From positions 494,142-558,141 of the forward strand of contig UESW01004417.1 of the NCBI GenBank assembly GCA_900491605.1: a stretch of 64,000 nt of DNA, read 5' to 3'. Below the pieces are notes generated by a model that saw only the letters and a list, made by a program, of their open reading frames with translations, was not told the origin of the DNA and searched no databases. Numbering within the stretch: position 1 is the stretch's first letter; every line of letters begins with the position of its first letter. Below are positions 57,201-64,000 of this stretch, piece after piece. A program made the position numbers and the translations under genes. This DNA comes from Calamus simplicifolius. Taxonomy: Eukaryota; Streptophyta; Magnoliopsida; Arecales; Arecaceae.

Positions 57201-57896
57201 AAGTGATGATGTGCTTTGGATCTATGACACTAAAATTTATCTACATGCCACAGGGAAGTAAACTTTTTTGATAAATTGAATAAGGATTGAAGCTATGTGG
57301 AGGCTGCATTTCACCTTAAATCATTACAAAAAATGAGAGTATTAAATTTAGGATGTAAAGCAACATCAACAGTTCATCAACTTTCAACTATCATTTCATC
57401 AGCAATTAACAATGAAACTAATAAAAGTCAGTGAAACATCATAAATCTATCGATAAACTCCTATCTCACTGTTATCTCGTTCCTAATCCTTAGACGTAAC
57501 ACTGCATTAGATTCTAAAAATTATTGAAAAACTCGAACTAGCAAGCATTTGGACACCGAAAATGCTTAAAAAAAGTCCTCATGTTTTTAACATAAAATAA
57601 ATAAAGGGTAAATGAAATAGGTGATTTGGAAGAAAATGTAGAGGCATCTGGATTGGATCAAAGAAATGATCAAATGCTCCAGGGATCCAGCTCAAGTGGA
57701 ATAAACGAACATAAATTTTCAATTTTTCTTTCTAAATGCAATAAATTTTTTTTCTTCATCAAGACATCCTAGATCATATCACCATCTAAAACACAAACGA
57801 TGAAGTCCACGTAAAGTGAAGAATCCAAGATGAGAGAAGAAGACTAACCTGCTCGGTGTCGCGATCGGGATTCCCATAACTAATCGGATCTGCCAT
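33075..57896 (-). CDS. PRAF: PH-RCC1-FYVE-BRX protein (PRAF/RLD family), nine coding exons
   Basis: Coding exons, all with GT-AG borders: 57896-57849, 57123-57037, 56913-56824, 56679-56593, 56478-56359, 54416-52410, 52260-52114, 35642-35224, 33201-33075. They join in frame to 3132 bases (1043 residues). Domains: PH at about 10-140, seven RCC1 repeats at about 222-595, FYVE at about 600-668, coiled coil at about 800-865, BRX at the C-terminus. Plant proteins of this layout bind phosphoinositide membranes and act in polar trafficking; Arabidopsis RLD members bind LAZY proteins through BRX and affect PIN transport. Start MADPISYGN matches the family. Intron 7 is about 16.5 kb because of TE2 and a MITE. 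The last exon appears one base short (see findings). Confidence 0.93.
33491..33782 (+). mobile_element. 3' end of an RTE-type LINE
   Basis: The plus strand translates, with stops, to IGVAPIE, WFGHIQHIPLNAPHR, GRPKLT, EIIKKDI and EWRKQIHV. This is the C-terminal region following RT in plant RTE-like LINEs (WFGHVQRRP…GRGRPKLTW…DRAEWRRRIHVADP). It ends in GTTGAGTTGAATTGAGTTG, a simple-repeat tail of the kind RTE elements carry. It is 5'-truncated, as most LINE copies are, and lies in PRAF intron 8. Confidence 0.7.
33783..35223 (-). other. PRAF: PRAF intron 8, remaining part
   Basis: AT-rich intron sequence with a T run (about 34003-34020). A stretch rich in GGTATG/CATACC-type short inverted motifs (34330-34560) looks like an old dispersed repeat that I cannot classify. 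No exon was found. Confidence 0.5.
35224..35642 (-). CDS. PRAF: PRAF exon 8: linker and first half of the BRX domain
   Basis: Starts LKEIAEKPPTEVGDS after the acceptor at 35644-35643. It has an acidic, poorly conserved linker and ends in FEPGVYVTFIQSRDG and TKLFKRVRF, the first strands of the BRX (brevis radix) domain. The donor is GTATGC at 35223. Confidence 0.9.
36160..38695 (-). repeat. TE2 3' LTR (2536 bp)
   Basis: TGATGACATCC…GCCACATCA on the plus strand. A TATA box stands on the minus strand (TATAAAAA, 36486 to 36479). About 1750 bases are the 59-bp array. Confidence 0.95.
36890..38640. repeat. 59-bp G-rich minisatellite in the TE2 3' LTR, about 30 copies
   Basis: Unit: GGGGCCGAGAGGGGCCGACC, AGGAAGGGTCGGGGCCGACT, CGGCGGGCTTGGAGGTGCC (59 bases). 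CTCGGC and GCCGAG, and GACC and GGGTC, can pair within a unit. Because 59 is not a multiple of three and the units hold no stop, very long frames (up to 597 codons) are open on both strands; these are not genes. Confidence 0.95.
38696..38717 (-). promoter_or_regulatory. TE2 polypurine tract
   Basis: Plus strand GATGCCCCCCCTCGCCCCTG, so the minus strand is a purine run (CAGGGGCGAGGGGGGGCATC) ending at the LTR. Confidence 0.85.
39252..41724 (+). pseudogene. TE2 antisense gene, three exons
   Basis: It runs against gag-pol. Exons 39252-40113, 40195-40856 and 40930-41724 have GT-AG borders and join in frame. Exon 1 holds LRAKYNVPDF, YEEFFRCGLRLPFHPFF and LTPNSIRIICAFVI, which I assign to the plant putative gypsy-type transposon domain (PF04195). 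Exon 2 is a Pro/Glu/Arg-rich linker. Exon 3 is an Ala-rich coiled coil ending LDAYIQGFEMCKA…PGPSGP. In-frame stops interrupt every exon (for example TAG near 39912, TAA near 40352, TAG near 41221). Sequence after the stop codon (CAATAGTCAATGAAAAAG) resembles a transcript 3' end. The function is unknown; antisense ORFs here are known in Tat elements. Confidence 0.75.
42190..43700. repeat. TE2 tandem array, about 11 units of 141 bp
   Basis: GAGCTCCTTTTGAA recurs every 141 bases. Each unit has the stem CTTCAGG-GGTTTGTGTGCCG-CCTGAAG (for example 42864-42890) and a second stem with apex GGCAC-CGCC-GTGCC inside CGACTCG…CGAGTGG (42225-42258). The layout is the same as in the TE1 array but with different stem bases. 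Confidence 0.9.
43791..47488 (-). pseudogene. pol: TE2 pol: protease, RT, RNase H, second RNase H, integrase
   Basis: From 47488 down: an aspartic protease (LVDSGSSADIL), RT with an intact YVDDM box at about 46345, and gypsy RNase H, open to a TAG at 45515. The frame continues after the stop with an archaeal-type second RNase H (HVDGALN, TNNQAEYEALL, TDSQLV), a Tat hallmark, and the integrase zinc-binding end and core (CNGCQ, DILGPFLP). A frame change near 44515 leads to TDNGCQF and the DDE glutamate region (GVAEVMN). A TGA near 44229 precedes the C-terminal module (NWEGPYRV) ending at 43791. Catalytic residues are present, but three breaks make the polyprotein non-functional. Confidence 0.92.
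47517..49093 (-). pseudogene. gag: TE2 gag, frameshifted
   Basis: The N-terminus (49093-48785, MATLSQQVQTLTAMV) contains a run of RREAGRWEAD-like repeats encoded by a short tandem repeat (48880-48960). The gag core follows in two frames: 48667 onward (DPYDGTTDPLDNLESYK) and 48395-47961 (FLAHFDACRRI, LRDFVSRFKAAALEV). The last part (47882-47517) has CRFHRDYGHDTDSC, the variant zinc-binding motif of Tat gag. At least two frame changes separate the pieces. It would be the structural protein of the particle. Confidence 0.88.
49341..49358 (-). promoter_or_regulatory. TE2 primer-binding site
   Basis: The minus strand reads GATTGGCGCGCCAGGAAG directly after the 5' LTR. The core TGGCGCGCCA is a perfect 10-base palindrome. 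The same 18 bases stand beside the TE6 LTR (63621-63638). Confidence 0.8.
49359..50916 (-). repeat. TE2 5' LTR (1558 bp)
   Basis: Matches 36160-38695 outside the array. The minus-strand TATA box is at 49689 to 49682. The 59-bp minisatellite (about 50040-50860) has about 14 copies here against about 30 in the other LTR. Confidence 0.95.
50922..51384 (-). other. PRAF: PRAF intron 7 sequence between TE2 and the MITE
   Basis: Unique AT-rich intron sequence with no exon found. It ends with GCAGTTGC (51377-51384), the target duplication of the hAT-type element. Confidence 0.6.
51385..51937. mobile_element. hAT-type MITE, 553 bp
   Basis: The terminal inverted repeats TAGGGATG…CATCCCTA are flanked by a perfect 8-bp duplication GCAGTTGC (51377-51384 and 51938-51945). 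Eight-base duplications and TAGGGATGGCAA-like ends mark the hAT superfamily. The interior is AT-rich with imperfect CATTTACCC repeats near the right side and has no transposase. It lies in PRAF intron 7, 170 bases from exon 7. Confidence 0.88.
52114..52260 (-). CDS. PRAF: PRAF exon 7: coiled coil
   Basis: Forty-nine codons, VKNLKQKCESQ…VEVIKSLDTQ. It joins exon 6 (KLQTQ) in phase 0. Its continuation, LKEIAEK, is found only at 35642, on the far side of TE2, which proves that the gene spans the retrotransposon. Confidence 0.93.
52410..54416 (-). CDS. PRAF: PRAF exon 6: RCC1 repeats, FYVE finger, linker
   Basis: One exon of 2007 bases (669 codons). Seven RCC1 blades are visible by their signatures: VYVWGEIW, VFTWGEESGGQLGHG, LFTWGDGAYNTGLLGHG, VFTFGDGTFGVLGHG, LFTWGDGDKYRLGHG, VFTMGSTSHGQLGNP and VYTWGKGANGRLGHG. 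A FYVE finger follows: WVSGAD, CSGC, RKRHNCYNCG, HCHAC and CDSC supply the eight zinc ligands. The basic patch is RKRHNC rather than the canonical RRHHCR, as usual in plant members. The exon ends in a Ser/Pro-rich linker and the start of a coiled coil (LLNQEVLKLQTQ). Confidence 0.95.
54417..56358 (-). other. PRAF: PRAF intron 5
   Basis: A 1.9-kb intron between the PH and RCC1 exons. It contains a TA microsatellite (56229-56257) and a GA-rich stretch (55850-55880). No exon and no clear transposon were found. Confidence 0.7.
56359..57896 (-). CDS. PRAF: PRAF exons 1-5: PH domain
   Basis: Exons of 48, 87, 90, 87 and 120 bases are all in phase 0. They encode MADPISYGNPDRDTEQ; ALIALKKGTQLIKYSRKGK..PFRISS; DETTLIWYSHKKERTIK..RISLGQRT; AVFRRFPRPEKDY..ERSLDL; and ICKDQAEVEVWLAGLRALIS. 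This is the N-terminal PH-like domain of about 130 residues typical of the family. The ICKD..EVWLAGL helix is the conserved C-terminal helix with its tryptophan. Confidence 0.92.
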
Positions 57897-58521
57897 TCCA
57901 TCTGAGAGGACGCTCGGGGAGGAATCGCTCTGGAATCACTCATCAGTCGTCGCAGCGGCGAATCCAACAAACTTGTCTCCATAGATGATTTCCCTCCGCA
58001 CCCCACCTAGGCCTATCATCAATTTCCAATAGTTTTCCTCCTTCCCTCTTCGAGGAATCGAGAGCAAATCCCCCACTCCGATCTCATCCGATCCCAAACT
58101 TCGAGTTGTTTCCCAATCCTTTTTTCTTGATCTAAATTCGAATTCTCGGTCTGGGAGATTAATCAGTGCTTTAAGATTAAGAACAGAAATCTGTCGGACA
58201 TCCAAACAACCAGAATAAAGATATTTGAATTTTAATTAGCATTGTATCGATCCAAAGCGTTTAAATTTATTCTAGATCAAAGCAAATAAATTTTAAACAA
58301 TACTTAAATCGAAGATGGCATATCATACCCCCTGTGATCGCAGATCCCAACAAACCAAATATATGATCTAAAACCAAAAGCAAGTAAATTAATAATTCTA
58401 AAACTAGGGAAGGAAGATAAAGGGGATAAAAAACCTTGCGAGGAAATTTAGGAGCTTTTTTTTTGTTTCTCAGAAAGAGGAATAGAACGAGGGGCGGAGC
58501 AAGGGTTGAGCCTTATTTATA
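57897..58521 (-). promoter_or_regulatory. PRAF: PRAF 5' UTR and TATA box
   Basis: The minus strand has CTATAAATAAGG (TATAAATA, 58521 to 58514), which would place the transcript start near 58485. A possible 5' UTR donor (CAAG|GTTTTTTATC, about 58433) suggests a leader intron before the ATG at 57896, common in plants. The acceptor was not fixed. Confidence 0.5.
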
Positions 58522-59155
58522 GCTATAACTGGTCCACTCTAAGATGATAGCAGGTGGCGAATTTTCGAGGGGGCTGAGCTTTCTCTAATTGATATAGAGA
58601 GTGAGAGAGAGAGACAAGGGATCGGCGAATGGTGAACAAGAACTCGAATGAATTCCGGAGCCAGAGAAGCATTTAAATGATTTATTTTATTGGCATCGCA
58701 TTTGGTTTTCGCGGGAAATTTGGTGCCGACAAGACCAGTCCATCGGCCGACCGATACATGTAGAGATTCGTGCGAACAGGCATGATACACGCGGCTCCAG
58801 GGACGCGCATCGTCATGGCTGCGGATAAAGACTCGACCATGCGATCGTTTGGGCTCGCTGTGGTCTCTCTCGATCATTTCGAAACAGTTCCACGCGGTCG
58901 GACCAAACAACCCCAGTTTATATTGATACCCCATCTTTAACTTGTGAAAGCTTCTATGACGGTTGACTTGATGGTTATATACTGGAAATTCCTTAGTTTT
59001 TTTGTGTTCTAATGTCTATAGCTCATATGGTAGGTAAATTAAACCTTGTAAAACTCCCTGAAGTTTAATAATTTTGTTTTAGATCTCCATCGGTTTCATT
59101 TTTGTCCCTTTTTATTTTTTACTCCTTCAATGCTGAGAAAATCTAAAATGTCTAC
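58522..59155. other. PRAF upstream region
   Basis: A GA-dinucleotide stretch (58590-58615) and otherwise unique sequence. TE6 begins about 640 bases upstream of the TATA box, so the promoter has little unique sequence. Confidence 0.5.
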
Positions 59156-62059
59156 TGTTGCTGCCAAATCACTTTTGAGGAGCGTCGAGCGACATAATGC
59201 TTCGTTGGCCTTCAGAGGAATGATAAGGATCGCCTCCTTCAGCCGAAGACCTGCAAGAAAAGTCCCGGACCGGTGGTTCCGGCGGGGACCCTCCGACGCT
59301 CAAGTCAGCGATCTGGAGAACAGGAATTTTTTTAATGAAAGAGTAGAGATTGAGTCCCCCCTCCCTTGTTGGGGTTGGGCTCTTTATATACCTGTCCGGG
59401 GGTCCCTCTTTCCTATCAACTTCAACTATGATTCCTCCTAGGTGGGGAAACCCTTTTCCTTTGGTGCTGCCTTGTGTAGACGTCTTCATGCTCTTTGGAG
59501 CCATGCCTTTTGCCTGTTCAAAAAAAAAAACTTTTAAGCAAAGTTTGAGGGTAAGTGGGTTACCCTCGACTGGCAGCCAGTAATCCTCTGCCTATGCAAA
59601 GCCCGAAAGTGGATGCCCGTCAGCCATGAGTTGGGGAGTCCGTTTCTCCTAACTGTGAGTTGACTTTGGGTCTTCTACTTGTCATAAAATTTGAAAGTGG
59701 GTGCCCGTCAACTGTGAGCTGGGGTGTTGGCCACTCCCAACTGAGTTGTCTTGGGGCTTTGGTGCCGAGCTGGCTTCGGGCTTCGATGCCAACCGGAGTC
59801 GGGCTTAAGTGCCGGGGGGAGTCTCGAGCTTGGAGTGCCGACGCTGAGCCGAGCTTCCGGTGCCGAGGGGAGACTCGGGCTTCAGGTGCCAACGCGGGGC
59901 CGGTCATTGGAGCCGACGCGGAGCCGGTCTTATGTGCCGACGCGGAGCCGGTCTTTGGTGCCGACGCGGGGCCGGTCTTAGGTGCCGACGCGGGGCTGGT
60001 ATTTGGTGCCGACTCAGAGCCGGTCTTAGTTGCCGACGCGGAGCCGGTCTTTGGTGTAGAGTCGGTCTTGAGTGCCGATGTGAAGTCGAGCTTCCGATGC
60101 CGACGCTGAGCCGGGCTTCTAGTGCCGACGCGAAGTCGGGCTTCCGATGCCGACGCTGAGCCGGGCTTCTAGTGCCGACGCGAAGTCGGGCTTCTGATGC
60201 CGACGCTGAGCCAGGCTTCTGGATGGCTGAAAGTAACCAGCAATGCGTTGCAAGTATTATAATTTAAAGGTATTACCTGATTGGCCGTTGACCGCTGATA
60301 TAGAGTTGAAGCCGATAGGGCTGAGATGAATCCGTTGAGGCTGTGGCGAAGCCGCTGAGGCAAAGTTGAGGCCGTCGAGAGCCTTTTGAACCCCGAAGGG
60401 TGACCCGAGAGTCACTGTGAGGGGACCATGCTCGGGAGCCTTTAACCCCGGAGGGTGACCTGAGGGTGTTTGAACCATGCTCAGGGTCCTTTTGAACCTC
60501 GAAGGGTGACCTGATAGTTGGAGAGTCGTCAGGTGCCTTTTCCCTTATGCCGACGATCTTTGTTGCCAACGCTAGAGTTAGTTTTCGGTTTTTGGTGCCG
60601 AGCTGGCCTCGGGCTTGAGTGCCGATAGTATATCGGTCTTTGAGTGCTGACCGGAGTCGAGCTTTAGTGCCGACGCGGAGTCGGTCTTTGGTGCCGGTGC
60701 GGAGCCGGTCTTTACTGCCGACACGGAGCCGGTCTTTGGTGTCGACGCGGAGCCGGTCTTTGATGCCGACGCAGAGCCAGTCTTTGGTGCCAACGCGGAG
60801 TTGGTCTTGGGTGCCAACGCGGAGTTGGTCTTTGTTGCCGATGCTGGGCGCCGGTCTTTGGTGCCAACGCGGAGTTGGTCTTTGTTGCCGACGCTGGACG
60901 TCGGTCTTTGGTGCCAACGCGGAGTTGGTCTTTGTTGCCGACACTGGACGTCGGTCTTTGGTGCCAACGCGGAGTTGGTCTTGGGTGCCAAAGCGGAGTT
61001 GGTCTTTGTTGCCGACGCTGGCGCCGGTCTTTGGTGCCAACGCGGAGTTGGTCTTTGTTGCCGACGCTGGACGTCGGTCTTTGGTGCCAACGCGGAGTTG
61101 GTCTTTGTTGCCGACACTGGACATCGGTCTTTGGTGCCAACGCGGAGTTGGTCTTGGGTGCCAACGCGGAGTTGGTCTTTGTTGCCGACGCTGGACGTCG
61201 GTCTTTGGTGCCAACGCGGAGTTGGTCTTTGTTGCCGACACTGGACGTCGGTCTTTGGTGCCAACGCGGAGTTGGTCTTTGTTGCCGACACTGGACGTCG
61301 GTCTTTGGTGCCAACGCGGAGTTGGTCTTGGGTGCCAACGCGGAGTTGGTCTTTGTTGCCGACGCTGGACGTCGGTCTTTGGTGCCAACGCGGAGTTGGT
61401 CTTTGTTGCCGACACTGGACGTCGGTCTTTGGTGCCAACGCGGAGTTGGTCTTGGGTGCCAATGCGGAGTTGGTCTTTGTTGCCGACGCTGGCGCCGGTC
61501 TTTGGTGCCAACGCGGAGTTGGTCTTTGTTTCCGACGCTGGACGTCGGTCTTTGGTGCCAACGCGGAGTTGGTCTTTGTTGCCGACACTGGACGTCGGTC
61601 TTTGGTGCCAACGCGGAGTTGGTCTTGGGTGCCAACGCGGAGTTGGTCTTTGTTGCCGACGCTGGACGTCGGTCTTTGGTGCCAACGCGGAGTTGGTCTT
61701 TGTTGCCGACACTGGACGTCGGTCTTTGGTGCCAACGCGGAGTTGGTCTTTGTTGCCGACACTGGACGTCGGTCTTTGGTGCCAACGCGGAGTTGGTCTT
61801 AGATGCCAACCGGAGTTGGTCTTTGTTGCCGACGCTGGACGTCGGTCTTTGGTGCCAACGCGGAGTTGGTCTTTGTTGCCGACACTGGACGTCGATCTTT
61901 GGTGCCAACGCGGAGTTGGTCTTTGTTGCCGACACTGGACATCGGTCTTTGGTGCCAACGCGGAGTTGGTCTTGAATGCCGATACAGAGTTGATCTGCGT
62001 GACATTTTTAAGCATCAATGAAAGAAAAAGTCTTAAGCGCAGCATACTTAGCTCTTGCA
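59156..62059 (-). repeat. TE6 3' LTR (right limit tentative)
   Basis: Starts TGTTGCTGCC. A minus-strand TATA box is at 59390 to 59383. I put the end at CTCTTGCA (62059), followed by a pyrimidine run on the plus strand, but without the other LTR this is a guess. Most of it is the array at 59800-62000. Confidence 0.5.
59800..62000. repeat. 24-26-bp tandem array with higher-order pattern in TE6
   Basis: The base unit is GTCTTTGGTGCCGACGCGGA plus GCCG (24 bases). Two blocks (about 59800-60235 and 60545-62000) are separated by unique sequence. In the second block units of 24 (…CCAACGCGGAGTTG) and 26 (…CCGACGCTGGACGTCG) alternate, with occasional GTCTTGGGTG units, giving a longer repeated pattern. 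Each unit is a small inverted repeat: CCGAC-GCGGA-GTCGG (60670-60684), CCAAC-GCGGA-GTTGG (60790-60804). Reading frames of up to 596 codons on the minus strand and 489 on the plus strand are by-products. Confidence 0.9.
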
Positions 62060-63620
62060 GCACCCTTGTTTTTCTTCCGCGGGCTTGAACGCTTTCGCCC
62101 GCTGGTGGTCTGCCCCCTAGGGAATCAAGTTGGTTGGAGTGGAGGTACCGCTGCCCATACTTGGGCCTTCCTCTGCGTCACTGTCCGTATGAGAGAAGGC
62201 TGCTTGGGCAGAGAGTGATGGCTTTCTGGGCTTTAAGCCGCTGATGGGTTTGATGATGGTGGACCTCTTGCTGAGAAGATTTTTGGCAGGATGAGAGATG
62301 GCTAGCCTGGGCAGTGACCACAAAGCGAGTGGAAGCCTTTGTTTGCTGTTGCGTGGTCCTGAGATGTTGCCTCTGAAGCTTTTGCTCAGCTCGTTGAAGG
62401 TGCCCCCCAGCATAACTGGCGTCGGCCTCTTGAGGCCGACGGGAGCCTGTAAGGAGACGGATGTTCTGATGCTAGTCTCCCCTGCATGGGCACATTGAGG
62501 CCATGCAATGTAGCGTGGGGTGGTGTTGGAGTTTGGGAAGCGGCAACCAAAGCTCCACCTGGAATCGTGGGAGAAGCTGGGCCCGGCGACATCGGGCTAG
62601 GAAGCGGCAGCGTGACGCCGGCCTGGGACACCCACAGGAGAGAAGATGGGGAACCTTCGGGCACCGGGAGCCCAGGAGCAGAGAACCAGTGCCGTTGGGA
62701 GCTCGGGAGCAGCCGAGACCTCACGGAGCTCCCTCCTTCATTCGGGCTCTGGTTCATCATTCCCACCTCCCACGGCTCTGGATGATGGCTACAAGGCCGT
62801 GGAGTCGGGAGTTACATCGTATTCCTTCAAAAACCGCCGCAGCCAGCTAACCTCCAACGGGACGCACCCGAAGAACTAACTCTGGTTAAGAGATCTCCTG
62901 GACGCCTGAGAAGTGGTCTTTGGACCGAGTTGCCTGGGAGGAGACGAAGTGGAGAAGTTGGAGTGCTTCGGACTAAACATCAGCCATATGGCTTGCGTTT
63001 AGGACTTGAATGCTCCTTCGTGAGCTTGCCGCTAGCTGTGAGTTTCTTGAGCTGGAGGAGAAGAAGTTTGTGGAAGTTGGGAGGAAGGTAAGCTTAGCGC
63101 TCCCTTCTCTTGGACGGACTAGTGTAGGAGGAAGAGAAGGTGGTGAGAGGGCGAGAGGGAGATGAGACCGGTGACGATCTTGGGCACTCGCTGGGTTCGA
63201 CGGAGAGAGATTGGCTGAGAACCGCTGTGGCTGTTGGGGGACGTGGCTGCCGCGAGGAGCCGCCATGGAAGATTTGGGGCTGCAATGGAGTCTCGAGCCG
63301 CCGTGAACGTGGGAGTCGCCGAGGAGGACCGGGAGATCGTTGTGAGTGGCCGTCCAGGATGAGCAGCCGCTCTAGGAGAGGCCGTCGTGGAGGGCTGTTT
63401 GCCATCACTCGGTCGTTGAGGCCCCTTTTTTTTTTTTCCGCGGGCTCGAGCGCTTCCGCCCACTGGTGGTCTGCCCCCCAGGGAATCAAGTTGGTTGGCT
63501 TGCTGTTGCGCGGTGCCCCTCAGCGCAACTGGTGAAAGCTTCCTGAGCTCGCGTTGTCACCATCGTCTTCCTTGCAGAAGTTGTAGGGAGAATGTTCGTC
63601 TACTAAGTGCATTTCCTCCC
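62060..63620 (-). other. TE6 internal region, non-coding
   Basis: I could find no gag, pol or antisense-gene motif. A segment of about 70 bases (CCGCGGGCT…CGCCC…GGTGGTCTGCCCCC.AGGGAATC…) occurs twice, at 62078-62136 and 63437-63500. The last 130 bases before the primer-binding site resemble the TE2 leader (TGAGCTCG.GT..CACCA). Confidence 0.55.
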
Positions 63621-63638
63621 CTTCCTGGCGCGCCAATC
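63621..63638 (-). promoter_or_regulatory. TE6 primer-binding site
   Basis: Minus strand GATTGGCGCGCCAGGAAG, identical over 18 bases to the TE2 site, next to the LTR start at 63639. Confidence 0.75.
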
Positions 63639-64000
63639 TGTTGCTGCCAAATCACTTTTGAGGAGCGTCGAGCGACATAAATGCTTCGTTGGCCTTCAGA
63701 GGAATGATAAGGATCGCCTCCTTCAGCCGAAGACCTGCAAGAAAAGTCCCGGACCGGTGGTTCCGGCGGGGACCCTCCGACGCTCAAGTCAGCGATCTGG
63801 AGAACAGGAATTTTTTTAATGAAAGAGTAGAGATTGAGTCCCCCCTCCCTTGTTGGGGTTGGGCTCTTTATATACCTGTCCGGGGGTCCCTCTTTCCTTT
63901 CGTTGATAACAGCCGAATCATATCTTCCGTTAAGATCGGCTACAGCTGCTAAACGTGTGCCGTAAGTATTGGCAACGGTTCATAATATAGCGGTAACCAC
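63639..64000 (-). repeat. TE6 5' LTR, partial
   Basis: Nearly identical to 59156-59416, including the TATA box (63874 to 63867). After CCCTCTTTCCT (about 63898) the two copies become unrelated. Confidence 0.65.

Larger units (their letters stand above)
59156..64000 (-). mobile_element. TE6: non-coding Tat-related LTR element, runs off the window
   Basis: The same 260-base LTR start (TGTTGCTGCCAAATCAC…) occurs at 59156 and 63639. Before the second copy stands the TE2-type primer-binding site (minus strand, 63638-63621). So 59156 to about 62059 is the 3' LTR and 63639 onward the 5' LTR of an element on the minus strand. The interior (about 62060-63620) shows no gag, RT or integrase. The LTR carries a large repeat array. 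The right LTR and the target duplication lie beyond 64000. Confidence 0.7.

Noticed and set aside
58539..58934. 131-codon minus-strand frame upstream of PRAF
   Set aside because: It overlaps the promoter region and has no similarity or splice continuation.
60273..62088. 596-codon minus-strand and 489-codon plus-strand frames
   Set aside because: By-products of the 24-26-bp array; all frames are open for the same reason.

Overview
This window reads as nuclear DNA of a flowering plant with a large, repeat-rich genome. The evidence is GT-AG introns, plant-specific gene families (PRAF/RLD, plastid RPL13), Tat- and Tekay-type Ty3/gypsy LTR retrotransposons, and CACTA and hAT DNA transposons. A monocot, perhaps palm-like, is my guess; I cannot prove it from the sequence.

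Host genes are few. (1) A single exon of plastid ribosomal protein L13 at 530-698 (+) carries two frame breaks. (2) The 5' part of a 20S proteasome beta-3 (PBC1) gene lies at 32241-32541 (+) and stops after its second exon. (3) A complete PRAF/RLD-type gene (PH, seven RCC1 repeats, FYVE, coiled coil, BRX) runs on the minus strand in nine coding exons from 57896 down to 33075. Its seventh intron (52113-35643) is about 16.5 kb because a 14.8-kb gypsy element, flanked by the 5-bp duplication AGAAC, and a 553-bp hAT-type MITE, flanked by the 8-bp duplication GCAGTTGC, have inserted into it.

The rest is mostly LTR retrotransposons, called TE1-TE6 here. TE1 (about 3190-10630, minus) is a deleted Tat element. 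TE3 (11185-17791, plus) has both LTRs and the target duplication TATAT but only gag and integrase scraps. TE4 (18077-31644, plus, duplication ATACT) is related to TE3; its first LTR is broken by TE5 (19146 to about 23355, plus), a Tekay-like element that keeps only one LTR, the primer-binding site and gag. TE2 (36160-50916, minus) is the most complete, with gag, protease, RT, two RNase H domains, integrase and a three-exon antisense gene, but it carries stops and frameshifts. TE6 (59156 to beyond the window end, minus) has no recognisable coding sequence.

The most unusual feature is shared by all the Tat-type elements. Their LTRs and/or 3' regions are filled with tandem arrays whose units are short inverted repeats. 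The two arms of the stems change together between units and between elements (for example CCTCGGG/CCCGAGG in TE1 against CTTCAGG/CCTGAAG in TE2, around almost the same loop). This suggests a maintained stem-loop, although paired CpG deamination could partly mimic it. Antisense genes, some with their own TATA box, introns or 3' end, lie next to these arrays.
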